34,623 nt of DNA, from assembly GCA_902760755.1 (NCBI GenBank), contig CACWHK010000023.1, positions 1 through 34,623 on the forward strand, given 5' to 3'. How positions within the stretch are numbered: the first letter of the stretch is position 1; every line of letters begins with the position of its first letter. Below are positions 8,229-16,422 of the stretch, piece by piece. The notes below the pieces were generated by a model, which had not been told where the DNA came from, made no database searches, and worked only from the letters and a program-made list of their open reading frames with translations. The position numbers were made by a program, and so were the translations under genes. Source of the stretch: an uncultured Lachnospiraceae bacterium. GTDB lineage: Bacteria; Bacillota; Clostridia; Lachnospirales; Lachnospiraceae.

Positions 8229-8813
8229 ATGGCATATTTTCCCATGATGATCGAACTGAATGATAGACCGGTACTTGTGGTTGGCGGAGGGGAGGAAGGA
8301 ACGAAGAAGGTTCAGATCCTTCAGTCCTTCGGAGCAAGGATCACACTGATCGCAGAGGACGCAAGCGAAGAAGCAAAACGTCTGTCGGAGCGTTTTATCG
8401 AGGGAAGTTTCCTTGAAGCGGATATTGACAGGGAGAATTTTACGCTTGTGGTTGCGTCCACGGATGACCGGAATCTCAACTCCCGGATCAGCAGCCTTGC
8501 AAAGGTAAGACGGATCCCGGTAAATGTGGTTGATGATGTGGAACTTTGCACATTTATCTTTCCAGCGGTTTTAAAGGAACGGGATGTGGTCTGCGCCGTA
8601 TCCAGCGGAGGGAAGAGTCCTTACGTGGCGCAGTATGTCCGGGACCGCCTCAGGGAATCCCTGCCGGAAGATATCGGGGAGATCAATGATAAAATGGGAG
8701 AACTCCGGATCCGTGCGAAGGAGGATTATCCGGAAGCGAAGGATCGCCGCAGGTTTCTGAAAGACAAATTCAATGAACTGATGAAAAACGGGGAAAGATA
8801 TTCAGAGAAATAA
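8229..8813 (+). CDS. Precorrin-2 dehydrogenase / sirohydrochlorin ferrochelatase (CysG N-terminal, Met8-type)
   Basis: This 194-aa protein matches the N-terminal half of CysG or yeast Met8. It oxidises precorrin-2 to sirohydrochlorin with NAD and inserts iron to give siroheme. Seen: a substrate-facing start (FPMMIELNDRPVLVVGGG) with the NAD-binding glycine loop GGGEEGTKKVQIL, VASTDDRNLNSRI, VNVVDD and the conserved SSGGKSP motif. The uroporphyrinogen methyltransferase half is absent, so that step must be encoded elsewhere. The ATG follows GGAGGC. It closes the block that starts with the sulfite-lyase, and siroheme is the cofactor of the sulfite reductase upstream, which explains its position. 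Confidence 0.92.
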   Translation: MAYFPMMIELNDRPVLVVGGGEEGTKKVQILQSFGARITLIAEDASEEAKRLSERFIEGSFLEADIDRENFTLVVASTDDRNLNSRISSLAKVRRIPVNVVDDVELCTFIFPAVLKERDVVCAVSSGGKSPYVAQYVRDRLRESLPEDIGEINDKMGELRIRAKEDYPEAKDRRRFLKDKFNELMKNGERYSEK

Positions 8814-8927
8814 ACCCAAAGAAGGCTAAGATCACATCCCTTATTTTACGGGCACTACGGCACTCTATGGCACAGGACGAAACTCCCGGGAGTGTCGCCC
8901 CATAAGTAACAAAATACCAACTCCTGC

Positions 8928-8966
8928 GATGGGCAGTCACGTAAGTGGCTGTCCATCTTCCTTTTT
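8928..8966 (+). terminator. Rho-independent terminator closing the sulfonate/siroheme block
   Basis: A 13-bp stem joins 8928-8940 (GATGGGCAGTCAC) to 8945-8957 (GTGGCTGTCCATC), with two G-U pairs and loop GTAA. It is followed by TTCCTTTTT. The bases 8814-8927 upstream hold only loosely paired sequence that I could not assign. Confidence 0.8.
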
Positions 8967-8977
8967 GCGTAAATACT

Positions 8978-9006
8978 TTGAGCAAGTTCCTGTTTTGTGG
9001 TATAGT
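8978..9006 (+). promoter_or_regulatory. Sigma-A-type promoter for the PP2C phosphatase gene
   Basis: TTGAGC (8978-8983) and TATAGT (9001-9006) are separated by 17 bases. They lie just after the preceding terminator and about 50 bases before the phosphatase start. Confidence 0.7.
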
Positions 9007-9054
9007 TTACTTACTGATACTATGATTTCTGACTGATTAATGAAAAGAGGTTTT

Positions 9055-10809
9055 ATGTCCGAAAAAAGCATCGCTCTGATGACCGATAAGGAGAAGAAAT
9101 ATCATTCATTATCAACACGGGTGTTCCGTCTGGTTCTGCTGGGAGCTTCCATCATGGGGATTCTCCTGCTCCTGCTCGGAATTTTTCTTTATTCACTGGC
9201 TGTGGCGAATCAGTATATCTCCACGTCCTATACCTTGGCCCACAGTGCTGCCGAGGTTCTGCAGAAGTCCGAGGATGTGGAAGCACTGGCGAATGAGGTG
9301 ACGGGGCGTTTTCGGTCCATGACGGACGCGGAACGGGCCGATGTCGATTCGGAGGCGTATGAGAGCCGGTTTGCGGATGTGCAGGAGAGAAAGGATTTTA
9401 TCAGTATCCGAACGACCCTTGGATATTTCCTGGAATCCAGTGATGTGTATGACGTTTATCTGGCTTTCTATGACAGGGAAACAGGTGGCCTTTTATACTT
9501 TGCTGATCCCTCGGAGGAGGATGTGGCGCTTCCGGGGTACTGGGAGGAGGTAAATGCTTCCGAGATAGAGCATTTCCTGTCCTGGGACGGAGAAGGGATG
9601 CTGTATAACATCAGTAAGATGGAGAAGTACGGATGGATCTGTACGTCCGGCTATCCCCTGAAGAATGAGAAGGGGGAGATCTATGCCTTTGTTCTGGCGG
9701 ATATCACCCTGAAGGAGCTGGTACCCAAGCTGACCGGCTTTGCCCTGGGGTATGGTGCCCTGCTGATCGTGCTGATCCCTCTCTTCGGATGGCTTATGCT
9801 CCGGCATATCAAAAAGAAGATCGTGAATCCGGTCAATACCATAGCGGAAGCGGCGCAGACCTACGTGCAGAGCAAGAGCAGCGGTGGTCAGCGCGGGGCC
9901 CTGTTTGAGGGGCTTAACATCCATACCGGGGATGAGGTGGAGAATCTTGCCCTCTCCATGACGGAAATGGAGAAGGATATCACGAACTATGAGGAAAATC
10001 TGACCAGGGTAACTGCCGAGAAGCAGCGGATCGGAACGGAGCTGGCCCTTGCCACCCGGATTCAGGCGGATATGCTTCCGAACATCTTCCCGGCATTTCC
10101 GGAGCGAAAGGAATTCAATATCTATGCAAGTATGACGCCTGCAAAGGAAGTGGGCGGTGATTTCTATGACTTCTTCTTCGTGACACAGGATCGTCTGGCC
10201 ATGGTGATCGCGGATGTTTCCGGAAAGGGAATCCCGGCAGCCATGTTCATGATGATGGCAAAGAGCATGATCCAGACACAGGCAGCCTCCGGACGTGGCC
10301 CGAAGGAGGTGCTGGAAACGGTGAACCGCCTGATCTGTGCCAACAATCAGGAGGAAATGTTCGTCACCGTCTGGTTTGCGATCCTTGATATGAAGAGTGG
10401 TCGTCTGACGGCAGCCAATGCCGGACATGAATATCCGATCCTGAAGAAACCGGATGGAGACTTTGAGATTTATAAGGATAAGCATGGGTTTGTGATCGGC
10501 GGAATGGAGCACATGCGGTATAAGGAGTACGAGATACAGCTGGAACCGGGGTCCAAGCTCTTCGTCTATACGGACGGTGTGGCAGAAGCGACAAGTATGG
10601 ATCTGGAGCTGTTTGGTATGGAGCGTACGCTGGAGGCGCTGAATGAAGCAAAGGACGGCTCGGCGGAGGAGATCCTTCTTTCCGTGAACCGGGCTATCGA
10701 CCGCTTTGTCGGGGATGCGGAGCAGTTTGACGATCTTACGATGATGTGCCTCGAGTATAACGGATATGAAAGTGTAACCGAAGACCATGAGTTAGCTGAA
10801 GAGAAGTGA
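9055..10809 (+). CDS. Membrane-anchored PP2C-family serine phosphatase (SpoIIE/RsbU-type) with HAMP
   Basis: This 584-aa sensor phosphatase probably dephosphorylates a Ser/Thr-phosphorylated regulator, such as an anti-anti-sigma factor, in response to an extracellular cue. Seen in order: a short cytoplasmic tail, TM1 (about 27-50), an extracytoplasmic region of roughly 180 aa, TM2 (GYGALLIVLIPLFGWLML), and a HAMP-like linker with coiled coil. The SpoIIE/PP2C catalytic domain follows. Its metal-binding acidic residues are present in GGDFYDFF, DVSGKGIPAA, YTDGVAEA and FDDLTMM. An upstream in-frame ATG at 9040 lacks a ribosome site, whereas the ATG at 9055 follows AAAAGAGG, so the latter was chosen. 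It has its own promoter and is monocistronic. No sigma factor, anti-sigma or STAS partner is encoded nearby. Confidence 0.88.
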   Translation: MSEKSIALMTDKEKKYHSLSTRVFRLVLLGASIMGILLLLLGIFLYSLAVANQYISTSYTLAHSAAEVLQKSEDVEALANEVTGRFRSMTDAERADVDSEAYESRFADVQERKDFISIRTTLGYFLESSDVYDVYLAFYDRETGGLLYFADPSEEDVALPGYWEEVNASEIEHFLSWDGEGMLYNISKMEKYGWICTSGYPLKNEKGEIYAFVLADITLKELVPKLTGFALGYGALLIVLIPLFGWLMLRHIKKKIVNPVNTIAEAAQTYVQSKSSGGQRGALFEGLNIHTGDEVENLALSMTEMEKDITNYEENLTRVTAEKQRIGTELALATRIQADMLPNIFPAFPERKEFNIYASMTPAKEVGGDFYDFFFVTQDRLAMVIADVSGKGIPAAMFMMMAKSMIQTQAASGRGPKEVLETVNRLICANNQEEMFVTVWFAILDMKSGRLTAANAGHEYPILKKPDGDFEIYKDKHGFVIGGMEHMRYKEYEIQLEPGSKLFVYTDGVAEATSMDLELFGMERTLEALNEAKDGSAEEILLSVNRAIDRFVGDAEQFDDLTMMCLEYNGYESVTEDHELAEEK

Positions 10810-10876
10810 CCTGATTCGGAGGGCTTACGATAAAGTCGAAAGTCATGAAAAAGAAAATATTCGCATGATATCTATA

Positions 10877-10904
10877 TTAGCAGCGGAGGCGGATGTTATA
10901 TAAT
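10877..10904 (+). promoter_or_regulatory. Probable promoter of the GH94 phosphorylase operon
   Basis: TTAGCA (10877-10882) and TATAAT (10899-10904) are spaced 16 bases apart, about 54 bases before the first phosphorylase start. The -10 is a perfect match and the -35 is 4 of 6. Confidence 0.55.
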
Positions 10905-10957
10905 CAGAGCATAAGCTTTGACGAAAACGGGTGGCAAAAAAGGAGGAGGAACGATCG

Positions 10958-13675
10958 ATGGCAAAGGGGACCATACAATTTTCGGGAACGGATGAATGCT
11001 TCGTTCTTTCATCGGCAGAGAATACGAATTATCTGTACTTTCCGATCGCGGGGGAGGCAGGACTGAAGGCCTGTGTCACTCCGAATCTCGGCGGAGATTC
11101 CAAGCTGGATCAGGAGCATTTTGTCCTGGAGCCGGTGAGCGTGGAGAATCTCCATAACAACAAGAATACAAGAAACTTCTGGCTTGGCTTTGGCGACGGA
11201 CGGACCTGGTCCGCTGTGGGAAGCTCGGCAGAGCAGGAGGCGGAGCGCTTCACAAAGGATCAGGAGGAGAGCCGGGTCGAGGGCGGATTCCTCTGGCAGA
11301 AGGCGGTAAGAGCCTCGAGGAAGTACGGGATCGAGGCGGAGGTCACCTCCTTCGTTCCGGTGGAAGCAAATGTGGAGATCATGCAGGTAACACTTCGAAA
11401 TACCTCTGACAAAGCAGTTGAGTTTTCGCCCATCGCCGTGATCCCGCTCTACGGACGGTCCGCGGATAATCTCCGGGATCATAGAAATGTAACCTCCATG
11501 CTGCATCGTGTCAGCGTAACGGAGGAGGGCGTACAGGTGAAGCCCACCATGTCCTTTGATGAGAAGGGACACCGTCTGAATCAGATGATCTACTATGTTC
11601 ATGGCTCCGAAGGGAACGGAGACCGGGCAGTAGGCTTCTTCCCCACCACGGAAAGCCTGATCGGCGAGGGAGGCAGCTTCCTTCGTCCGGAGGCAGTGAT
11701 CCTGGATAAGGAAGGTCTGCCCGCAGGAACGAAGATCGACGGACGTGAGGCCGTGGGCGGATTAAAGTTTAAGAAGAAAACGCTTCTTCCGGGAGAGGCT
11801 TGCACCTATATCCTCCGGATCGGTGCAGAGACGGAAGAAGAGAAGATCAGTGCAGCAGATGCGGCATACCGTACGGAAGCGGATGTGACGGATGCATTGG
11901 CGAAGACCTCGGGCTACTGGAAGAACAAGGTAAATGTACATTTCCATACGGGTGATGCGGACTTCGACCGCTTCATGGCATGGGTATCCTTCCAGCCCTT
12001 CCTTCGCCGGATCTACGGCTGCTCCTTCCTCCCATATCACGATTACGGACGTGGCGGAAGAGGCTGGCGTGATCTCTGGCAGGACTGCCTGTCGCTGCTC
12101 TTCATGGAGCCGGACAATGTACGGAAGATGATCGTTGCGAATTTCGGAGGCGTACGGGCGGACGGAACGAATGCCACCATCATCGGTGACGGCCTCGGGA
12201 ACTTTATCGCAGACCGGAACGGGATCGCCCGTGTATGGATGGATCATGCATTCTGGCCCTTCCGGACCCTGAAGCTTTATATCGACCAGACCGGAGATAT
12301 CGGAATCCTGGATGAAACAGCAGGCTACTTTAAGGATCCGCAGGCAAGCCGTGCCACCGATATCGATAAGGACTGGAAGACATCGGACGGCAACTGGCTG
12401 AAGACTGCCGACGGAGAGGTCTACAGCGGAAGCATTATCGAGCATCTGCTGGTGGAAACCCTCACCGCCTTCTGTGAGGTGGGAGAGCACGGGATCATCC
12501 GTCTTCGCGGTGCAGACTGGAATGACGCACTGGATATGGCGGCAAAGCGGGGCGAGAGCGTTGCATTTACCTTCGCCTACGCCATGAACCTGGAAGAGAT
12601 CGCGGATACCCTGGAGGAATACGGAGCAAAGACCGGAAGAAGTACCGTATCCGTGGCAAAGGAGCTTACAAGCCTGATCGAAATGGACGAGGCGGTCTAC
12701 GGGGATGCGGCAAAGAAGCTGGAGGCACTGGATGCCTACTGCAACAGCTGTGTACGGAATATCTCCGGGGAGCAGGAGGAGTTCGGGATCGATCAGATTG
12801 CAGCAGCGCTTCGGAAGATGGCTGCCTGGGAGAAGGACTTCCTTCGCGGACAGGAGTGGATCGACGGCGCCGAGGGCGAGGGCTGGTTCAACAGCTATTA
12901 TGATGATCATGCAAACCGCGTGGAGCGGTATACGGAAGAGGACGCGGATGTGCGGATGATGCTCACCGGTCAGGTATTTGCGGTAATGAGCGGAACGGCG
13001 GAGGACAGTGAGGTCGGAAAGATCGCGAAGGCGGCGGATCACTATCTCTACCGGAAGGAGATCGGCGGCTACCGCCTCAATACGGACTTCCGGGAGCTGA
13101 AGATGGATATGGGCCGGATGTTCGGCTTCTCCTACGGGGAGAAGGAGAACGGTGCAGTCTTCTCCCACATGGCCGTGATGTACGGAAATGCCCTTTATAC
13201 CCGGGGCTTTGCGAAGGAAGGCTACAAGGTTCTGAAATCCCTGTCCGACACGTCTCTTAACTTCGAGGTAAGCCGCATGTACCCGGGCATTCCGGAGTAC
13301 TTCAATATCGACGGACGGGGCATGTATCCGTATCTTACCGGAGCAGCCTCCTGGTATCTGATGACCATGATCCTGGAGGTATACGGAGTTCGCGGAAGGA
13401 ACGGAGACCTCTGGTTCAACCCGAGACTTCTGGCAGAACAGTTTGATGAGAAGCAGGAAGCAGCCATCGAGCTCTTCTTTGCAGGAAAGCCGCTTCGGGT
13501 GGTTTATCGGAACCCGAAGGGACTGGATTACGGAAGCTACCGCGTGGGCAGCATTTCCGTAAATGGAGCTACTACTATGTGTCAGGCAGGAGAGGAAGCT
13601 GTGCTCAGCCTGGATACCGTGAAAGCTTTTGGGGAAAGTGTAACAGAGATTACCATCGTATTGGAGGAAAACTAA
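10958..13675 (+). CDS. GH94-family glycoside phosphorylase (cellodextrin phosphorylase-like)
   Basis: This is a 905-aa enzyme of the GH94 phosphorylase fold, which splits beta-glucosidic bonds with phosphate to give a sugar 1-phosphate. Seen: an N-terminal beta-sandwich region, then the (alpha/alpha)6-barrel core with HDYGRGGRGWRDLWQDC and GADWNDALDM. D520 of the latter sits where the GH94 general acid lies. It is about 100 aa longer than the neighbour and has a different sequence around the catalytic loop. The ATG at 10958 has a near-perfect site, AAGGAGGAGGA (10940-10950), so the GTG at 10931 is not the start. The stop is immediately followed by the next start. Cellodextrin, laminari- or other beta-glucan oligosaccharides are candidate substrates. 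Specificity cannot be read by eye. Confidence 0.82.
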   Translation: MAKGTIQFSGTDECFVLSSAENTNYLYFPIAGEAGLKACVTPNLGGDSKLDQEHFVLEPVSVENLHNNKNTRNFWLGFGDGRTWSAVGSSAEQEAERFTKDQEESRVEGGFLWQKAVRASRKYGIEAEVTSFVPVEANVEIMQVTLRNTSDKAVEFSPIAVIPLYGRSADNLRDHRNVTSMLHRVSVTEEGVQVKPTMSFDEKGHRLNQMIYYVHGSEGNGDRAVGFFPTTESLIGEGGSFLRPEAVILDKEGLPAGTKIDGREAVGGLKFKKKTLLPGEACTYILRIGAETEEEKISAADAAYRTEADVTDALAKTSGYWKNKVNVHFHTGDADFDRFMAWVSFQPFLRRIYGCSFLPYHDYGRGGRGWRDLWQDCLSLLFMEPDNVRKMIVANFGGVRADGTNATIIGDGLGNFIADRNGIARVWMDHAFWPFRTLKLYIDQTGDIGILDETAGYFKDPQASRATDIDKDWKTSDGNWLKTADGEVYSGSIIEHLLVETLTAFCEVGEHGIIRLRGADWNDALDMAAKRGESVAFTFAYAMNLEEIADTLEEYGAKTGRSTVSVAKELTSLIEMDEAVYGDAAKKLEALDAYCNSCVRNISGEQEEFGIDQIAAALRKMAAWEKDFLRGQEWIDGAEGEGWFNSYYDDHANRVERYTEEDADVRMMLTGQVFAVMSGTAEDSEVGKIAKAADHYLYRKEIGGYRLNTDFRELKMDMGRMFGFSYGEKENGAVFSHMAVMYGNALYTRGFAKEGYKVLKSLSDTSLNFEVSRMYPGIPEYFNIDGRGMYPYLTGAASWYLMTMILEVYGVRGRNGDLWFNPRLLAEQFDEKQEAAIELFFAGKPLRVVYRNPKGLDYGSYRVGSISVNGATTMCQAGEEAVLSLDTVKAFGESVTEITIVLEEN

Positions 13676-16090
13676 ATGAAGTACGGTTTTTTTGATGATG
13701 CAGCAAGAGAATATGTGATCGACCGCCCGGATACACCGGAAGCATGGGCCAACTATCTTGGCTCTCCGGAGTACGGAGCCCTGATCTCAAATAATGCAGG
13801 TGGCTACAGCTTCGCCAAGTCCGGAGCCAGCGGACGGATCCTTCGGTATCAGTTCAACAGCTTCGACCGTCCGGGACGGTATATCTATCTTCGTGACAAT
13901 GACACGAAGGACTACTGGTCGGCATCCTGGCAGCCGGTGGGCAAGCCGCTGGATCAGTATAAGAGCGAGTGCCGTCACGGCCTCGGCTACACCCTGATCA
14001 AGGCGGATTATGCAGAGATCGAGAGCGTTGCCTCCTACTATGTTCCGAAGGATAAGGAGTATGAGGTATGGGCGCTGAAGGTAACAAATAAGTCCGACAA
14101 GGCACGGTCCCTGACCGTGACCGGCTACGCGGAGTTTACGAACAACAGCCACTATGAGCAGGATCAGGTAAACCTGCAGTATTCGCTGTTCATTTCCAGA
14201 ACCTACTTCGAGAAGAACCGGGTGATGCAGCAGATCCACGGTAATCTGGATGCCTATCCGGAGGGAGTTCTGATGGATGGCAAGAAGGTGCTGGAGCGCT
14301 TCTTCGGTATGGCAAAGTCCGGGGTGGACTCCTGCTGCGGAGATAAGACCGCCTTCCTCGGTGCCTACCATGATTACCGCGACCCTGAGGGTGTTGCGGA
14401 GGGTAAGCTGTCCGGAAAGATGAACTACAACCAGAACTCCTGCGGTGGTCTGGCAACGGTAGTGACGCTGGCTCCCGGAGAGACGAAGGAAGTGATCTTC
14501 CTTCTTGGCGAGAAGTACAGTGCAGAAGCTGCAGAGATCATTGCAAAGTATGATGCGGAAGACGGTATCGTTGCTAAGGAGATCGGAGAGCTTCGGGATT
14601 ACTGGGAGAAGTACCTCAGCCGGTTTGTCGTAAAGACACCGAGTGCAGAGTTCAACTCCATGATGAATGTATGGCATGCTTATAACTGCTTTATGACATT
14701 TATCTGGTCCAGAGCAGCCTCCTTCATCTACTGCGGTCTCCGGAACGGCTACGGCTACCGTGATACCGTACAGGATATCCAGGGCGTGATCCATCTGGCT
14801 CCCGAGATGGCAGAAAAGCAGATCCGCTTCATGCTGTCGGCACAGGTGGATAACGGCGGCGGACTTCCGCTTGTAAAGTTTACACACAATGCGGGCCATG
14901 AGGATACACCGGATGATCTTTCTTACGTACAGGAGACCGGACATCCCGCATACCGTGCGGATGATGCGCTGTGGCTCTTCCCCACGGTTTATAAGTATAT
15001 CACCGAGACCGGGGACCTTTCCTTTATTGATGAGGTGATCCCCTATGCGAATAAGGATGAGGGAACGGTATATGACCATCTGAAGAGAGCCATCGACTTC
15101 ACCTTAAAGCATCTTGGACCCCACGGCATGCCGGCAGGGCTTTATGCAGACTGGAATGACTGCCTCCGCCTCGGTGCGAATGGAGAGTCCTCCTTCGTGG
15201 CACTGCAGTTTGTCTATGCACTGGAGATCCTGCAGAAGTTTGCGGAGTACAAGAAGGATGACGCGTACATCACCTTCCTTCAGGATGAAGCAAAGAAGAT
15301 GAAGGCTCTGATCAATGAGATCTGCTGGGACGAGGACCGCTTTATCCGCGGCTTTGCGGAGAACGGAACCGTTGTGGGCCGGAAGGCAGACCCGGAGGCA
15401 AATATGTGGCTGAATCCCCAGAGCTGGGCAGTTATCTCCGGACAGGCGGACGAAGAGCAAAGAAAACTGGCCATGGATTCGGTTTACAACATCCTGAACA
15501 CCAGGTACGGTGCGATCCTGATGGATCCTCCGTTCCATGCACATGCCATCGACGGCGCACTGGCAGTGGGCTACAATGCGGGAACCAAGGAGAACTCCGG
15601 AATCTTCTCCCAGACCCAGGGCTGGCTGATCCTGGCAGAGTCCCTGATGGGACACGGAAACCGTGCATTTGAGTACTATATGGAGAACTGCCCGGCAGCC
15701 TTCAACGACCGTGCAGAGATCCGTCAGATGGAGCCCTACTGCTTCGGACAGTTCACGGAGGGTAAGGCAAGTCCCTGCTTCGGTCAGTCCCATGTTCACT
15801 GGCTGACCGGAACCGCATCCACCGTAATGGTAGGCTGCGTGGAAGGAATCCTGGGCTTCCGCCCCGACTTCTACGGACTGCATATCTCCCCGTCCATTCC
15901 GTCGGATTGGGACGGCTTCGAGATCGGGAAGGAGTTCCGCGGAAAGAAGCTTACGATTAAGGTACTGAACCCCGACCATAAGGAGTCCGGCGTGAAGACA
16001 CTTTCCCTGAACGGAAATGTACTGGAGGGCGATTACATCCCTGCAGAGCTTCTGAAGGACGAGAACGAGGTTGTTGTAACCCTCGGATAA
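13676..16090 (+). CDS. Cellobiose phosphorylase (GH94)
   Basis: This 804-aa cytoplasmic enzyme is predicted to convert cellobiose plus phosphate into glucose 1-phosphate and glucose, saving ATP. Seen: the characteristic N-terminus MKYGFFDDAAREYVI followed by NYLGSPEYGALISNNAGGYSF, very like clostridial/ruminococcal cellobiose phosphorylases. The barrel contains RNGYGYRDTVQDIQG and ADWNDCLRLG. D492 of the latter is close to the catalytic D490 I recall for the Cellulomonas enzyme. Length is normal for the family. It starts one base after the upstream stop, with its site GGAGG at 13663-13667 inside the upstream gene, so the two phosphorylases are co-translated. Other disaccharide specificities in GH94 remain possible. 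No sugar transporter lies in the window. Confidence 0.88.
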   Translation: MKYGFFDDAAREYVIDRPDTPEAWANYLGSPEYGALISNNAGGYSFAKSGASGRILRYQFNSFDRPGRYIYLRDNDTKDYWSASWQPVGKPLDQYKSECRHGLGYTLIKADYAEIESVASYYVPKDKEYEVWALKVTNKSDKARSLTVTGYAEFTNNSHYEQDQVNLQYSLFISRTYFEKNRVMQQIHGNLDAYPEGVLMDGKKVLERFFGMAKSGVDSCCGDKTAFLGAYHDYRDPEGVAEGKLSGKMNYNQNSCGGLATVVTLAPGETKEVIFLLGEKYSAEAAEIIAKYDAEDGIVAKEIGELRDYWEKYLSRFVVKTPSAEFNSMMNVWHAYNCFMTFIWSRAASFIYCGLRNGYGYRDTVQDIQGVIHLAPEMAEKQIRFMLSAQVDNGGGLPLVKFTHNAGHEDTPDDLSYVQETGHPAYRADDALWLFPTVYKYITETGDLSFIDEVIPYANKDEGTVYDHLKRAIDFTLKHLGPHGMPAGLYADWNDCLRLGANGESSFVALQFVYALEILQKFAEYKKDDAYITFLQDEAKKMKALINEICWDEDRFIRGFAENGTVVGRKADPEANMWLNPQSWAVISGQADEEQRKLAMDSVYNILNTRYGAILMDPPFHAHAIDGALAVGYNAGTKENSGIFSQTQGWLILAESLMGHGNRAFEYYMENCPAAFNDRAEIRQMEPYCFGQFTEGKASPCFGQSHVHWLTGTASTVMVGCVEGILGFRPDFYGLHISPSIPSDWDGFEIGKEFRGKKLTIKVLNPDHKESGVKTLSLNGNVLEGDYIPAELLKDENEVVVTLG

Positions 16091-16159
16091 TTCGCTGCGT
16101 ATCATCAGCCGGGGCAAAATACCTTATGTCCCATCATCATAGTATTGAGAATGCGTTGG

Positions 16160-16194
16160 AACGCCTGCTCCCCGTGAGCAGGCGTTTTCGGTTT
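16160..16194 (+). terminator. Rho-independent terminator of the GH94 operon
   Basis: AACGCCTGCTC (16160-16170) pairs perfectly with GAGCAGGCGTT (16176-16186) around CCCGT, followed by TTCGGTTT. Confidence 0.9.
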
Positions 16195-16235
16195 ACATAA
16201 CTAATGAGATATGAGACCGATCGGAAGATTCAGAG

Positions 16236-16264
16236 TTGACAGTATGCGTCCATCAGAATATAAT
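16236..16264 (+). promoter_or_regulatory. Consensus sigma-A promoter upstream of the c-di-GMP riboswitch
   Basis: TTGACA (16236-16241) and TATAAT (16259-16264) are separated by exactly 17 bases, a perfect match to the vegetative consensus. Transcription should begin near 16271, just ahead of the aptamer. Confidence 0.9.
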
Positions 16265-16280
16265 ATTTATCAAATATATG

Positions 16281-16350
16281 AATACGGCAAACCCGGGGAA
16301 ACCCGGCGACGCAAAGCTATAAGGGCCTGTAAAATGGTAGCCAGTTGCAC
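16281..16350 (+). ncRNA. Cyclic di-GMP-I (GEMM-I) riboswitch aptamer
   Basis: The segment contains the GEMM-I hallmarks in order. GGCAAACC is followed by a stem CGGG-GAAA-CCCG with the GAAA tetraloop that docks in this fold, then GACGCAAAGC, then an AGGGCCT arm. It ends with ATGGTAGCCAG and TTGC, which can pair with the 5' GCAA. It lies directly after a consensus promoter and before an intrinsic terminator and a small HTH gene, the usual transcriptional-control layout. Aptamer ends are approximate. Confidence 0.9.
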
Positions 16351-16360
16351 ATTCACCGAG

Positions 16361-16404
16361 CATCGGGATAACCATAGAAGGTTGTTCTGATGTTTTTTAT
16401 TTTG
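16361..16404 (+). terminator. Riboswitch expression platform: intrinsic terminator
   Basis: CATCGGGATAACC (16361-16373) pairs over 13 positions, with three G-U pairs, to GGTTGTTCTGATG (16380-16392) around ATAGAA. TTTTTTATTTT follows. It sits between the aptamer and the HTH gene. The competing antiterminator pairing was not resolved, so whether c-di-GMP turns the gene on or off is open. Confidence 0.85.
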
Positions 16405-16422
16405 GGAAAGAGGGATGAGAGT

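Noticed and set aside
11762-13168. Long minus-strand open frame opposite the first GH94 gene
   Set aside because: Shadow of a highly conserved phosphorylase; no ribosome site or domain.
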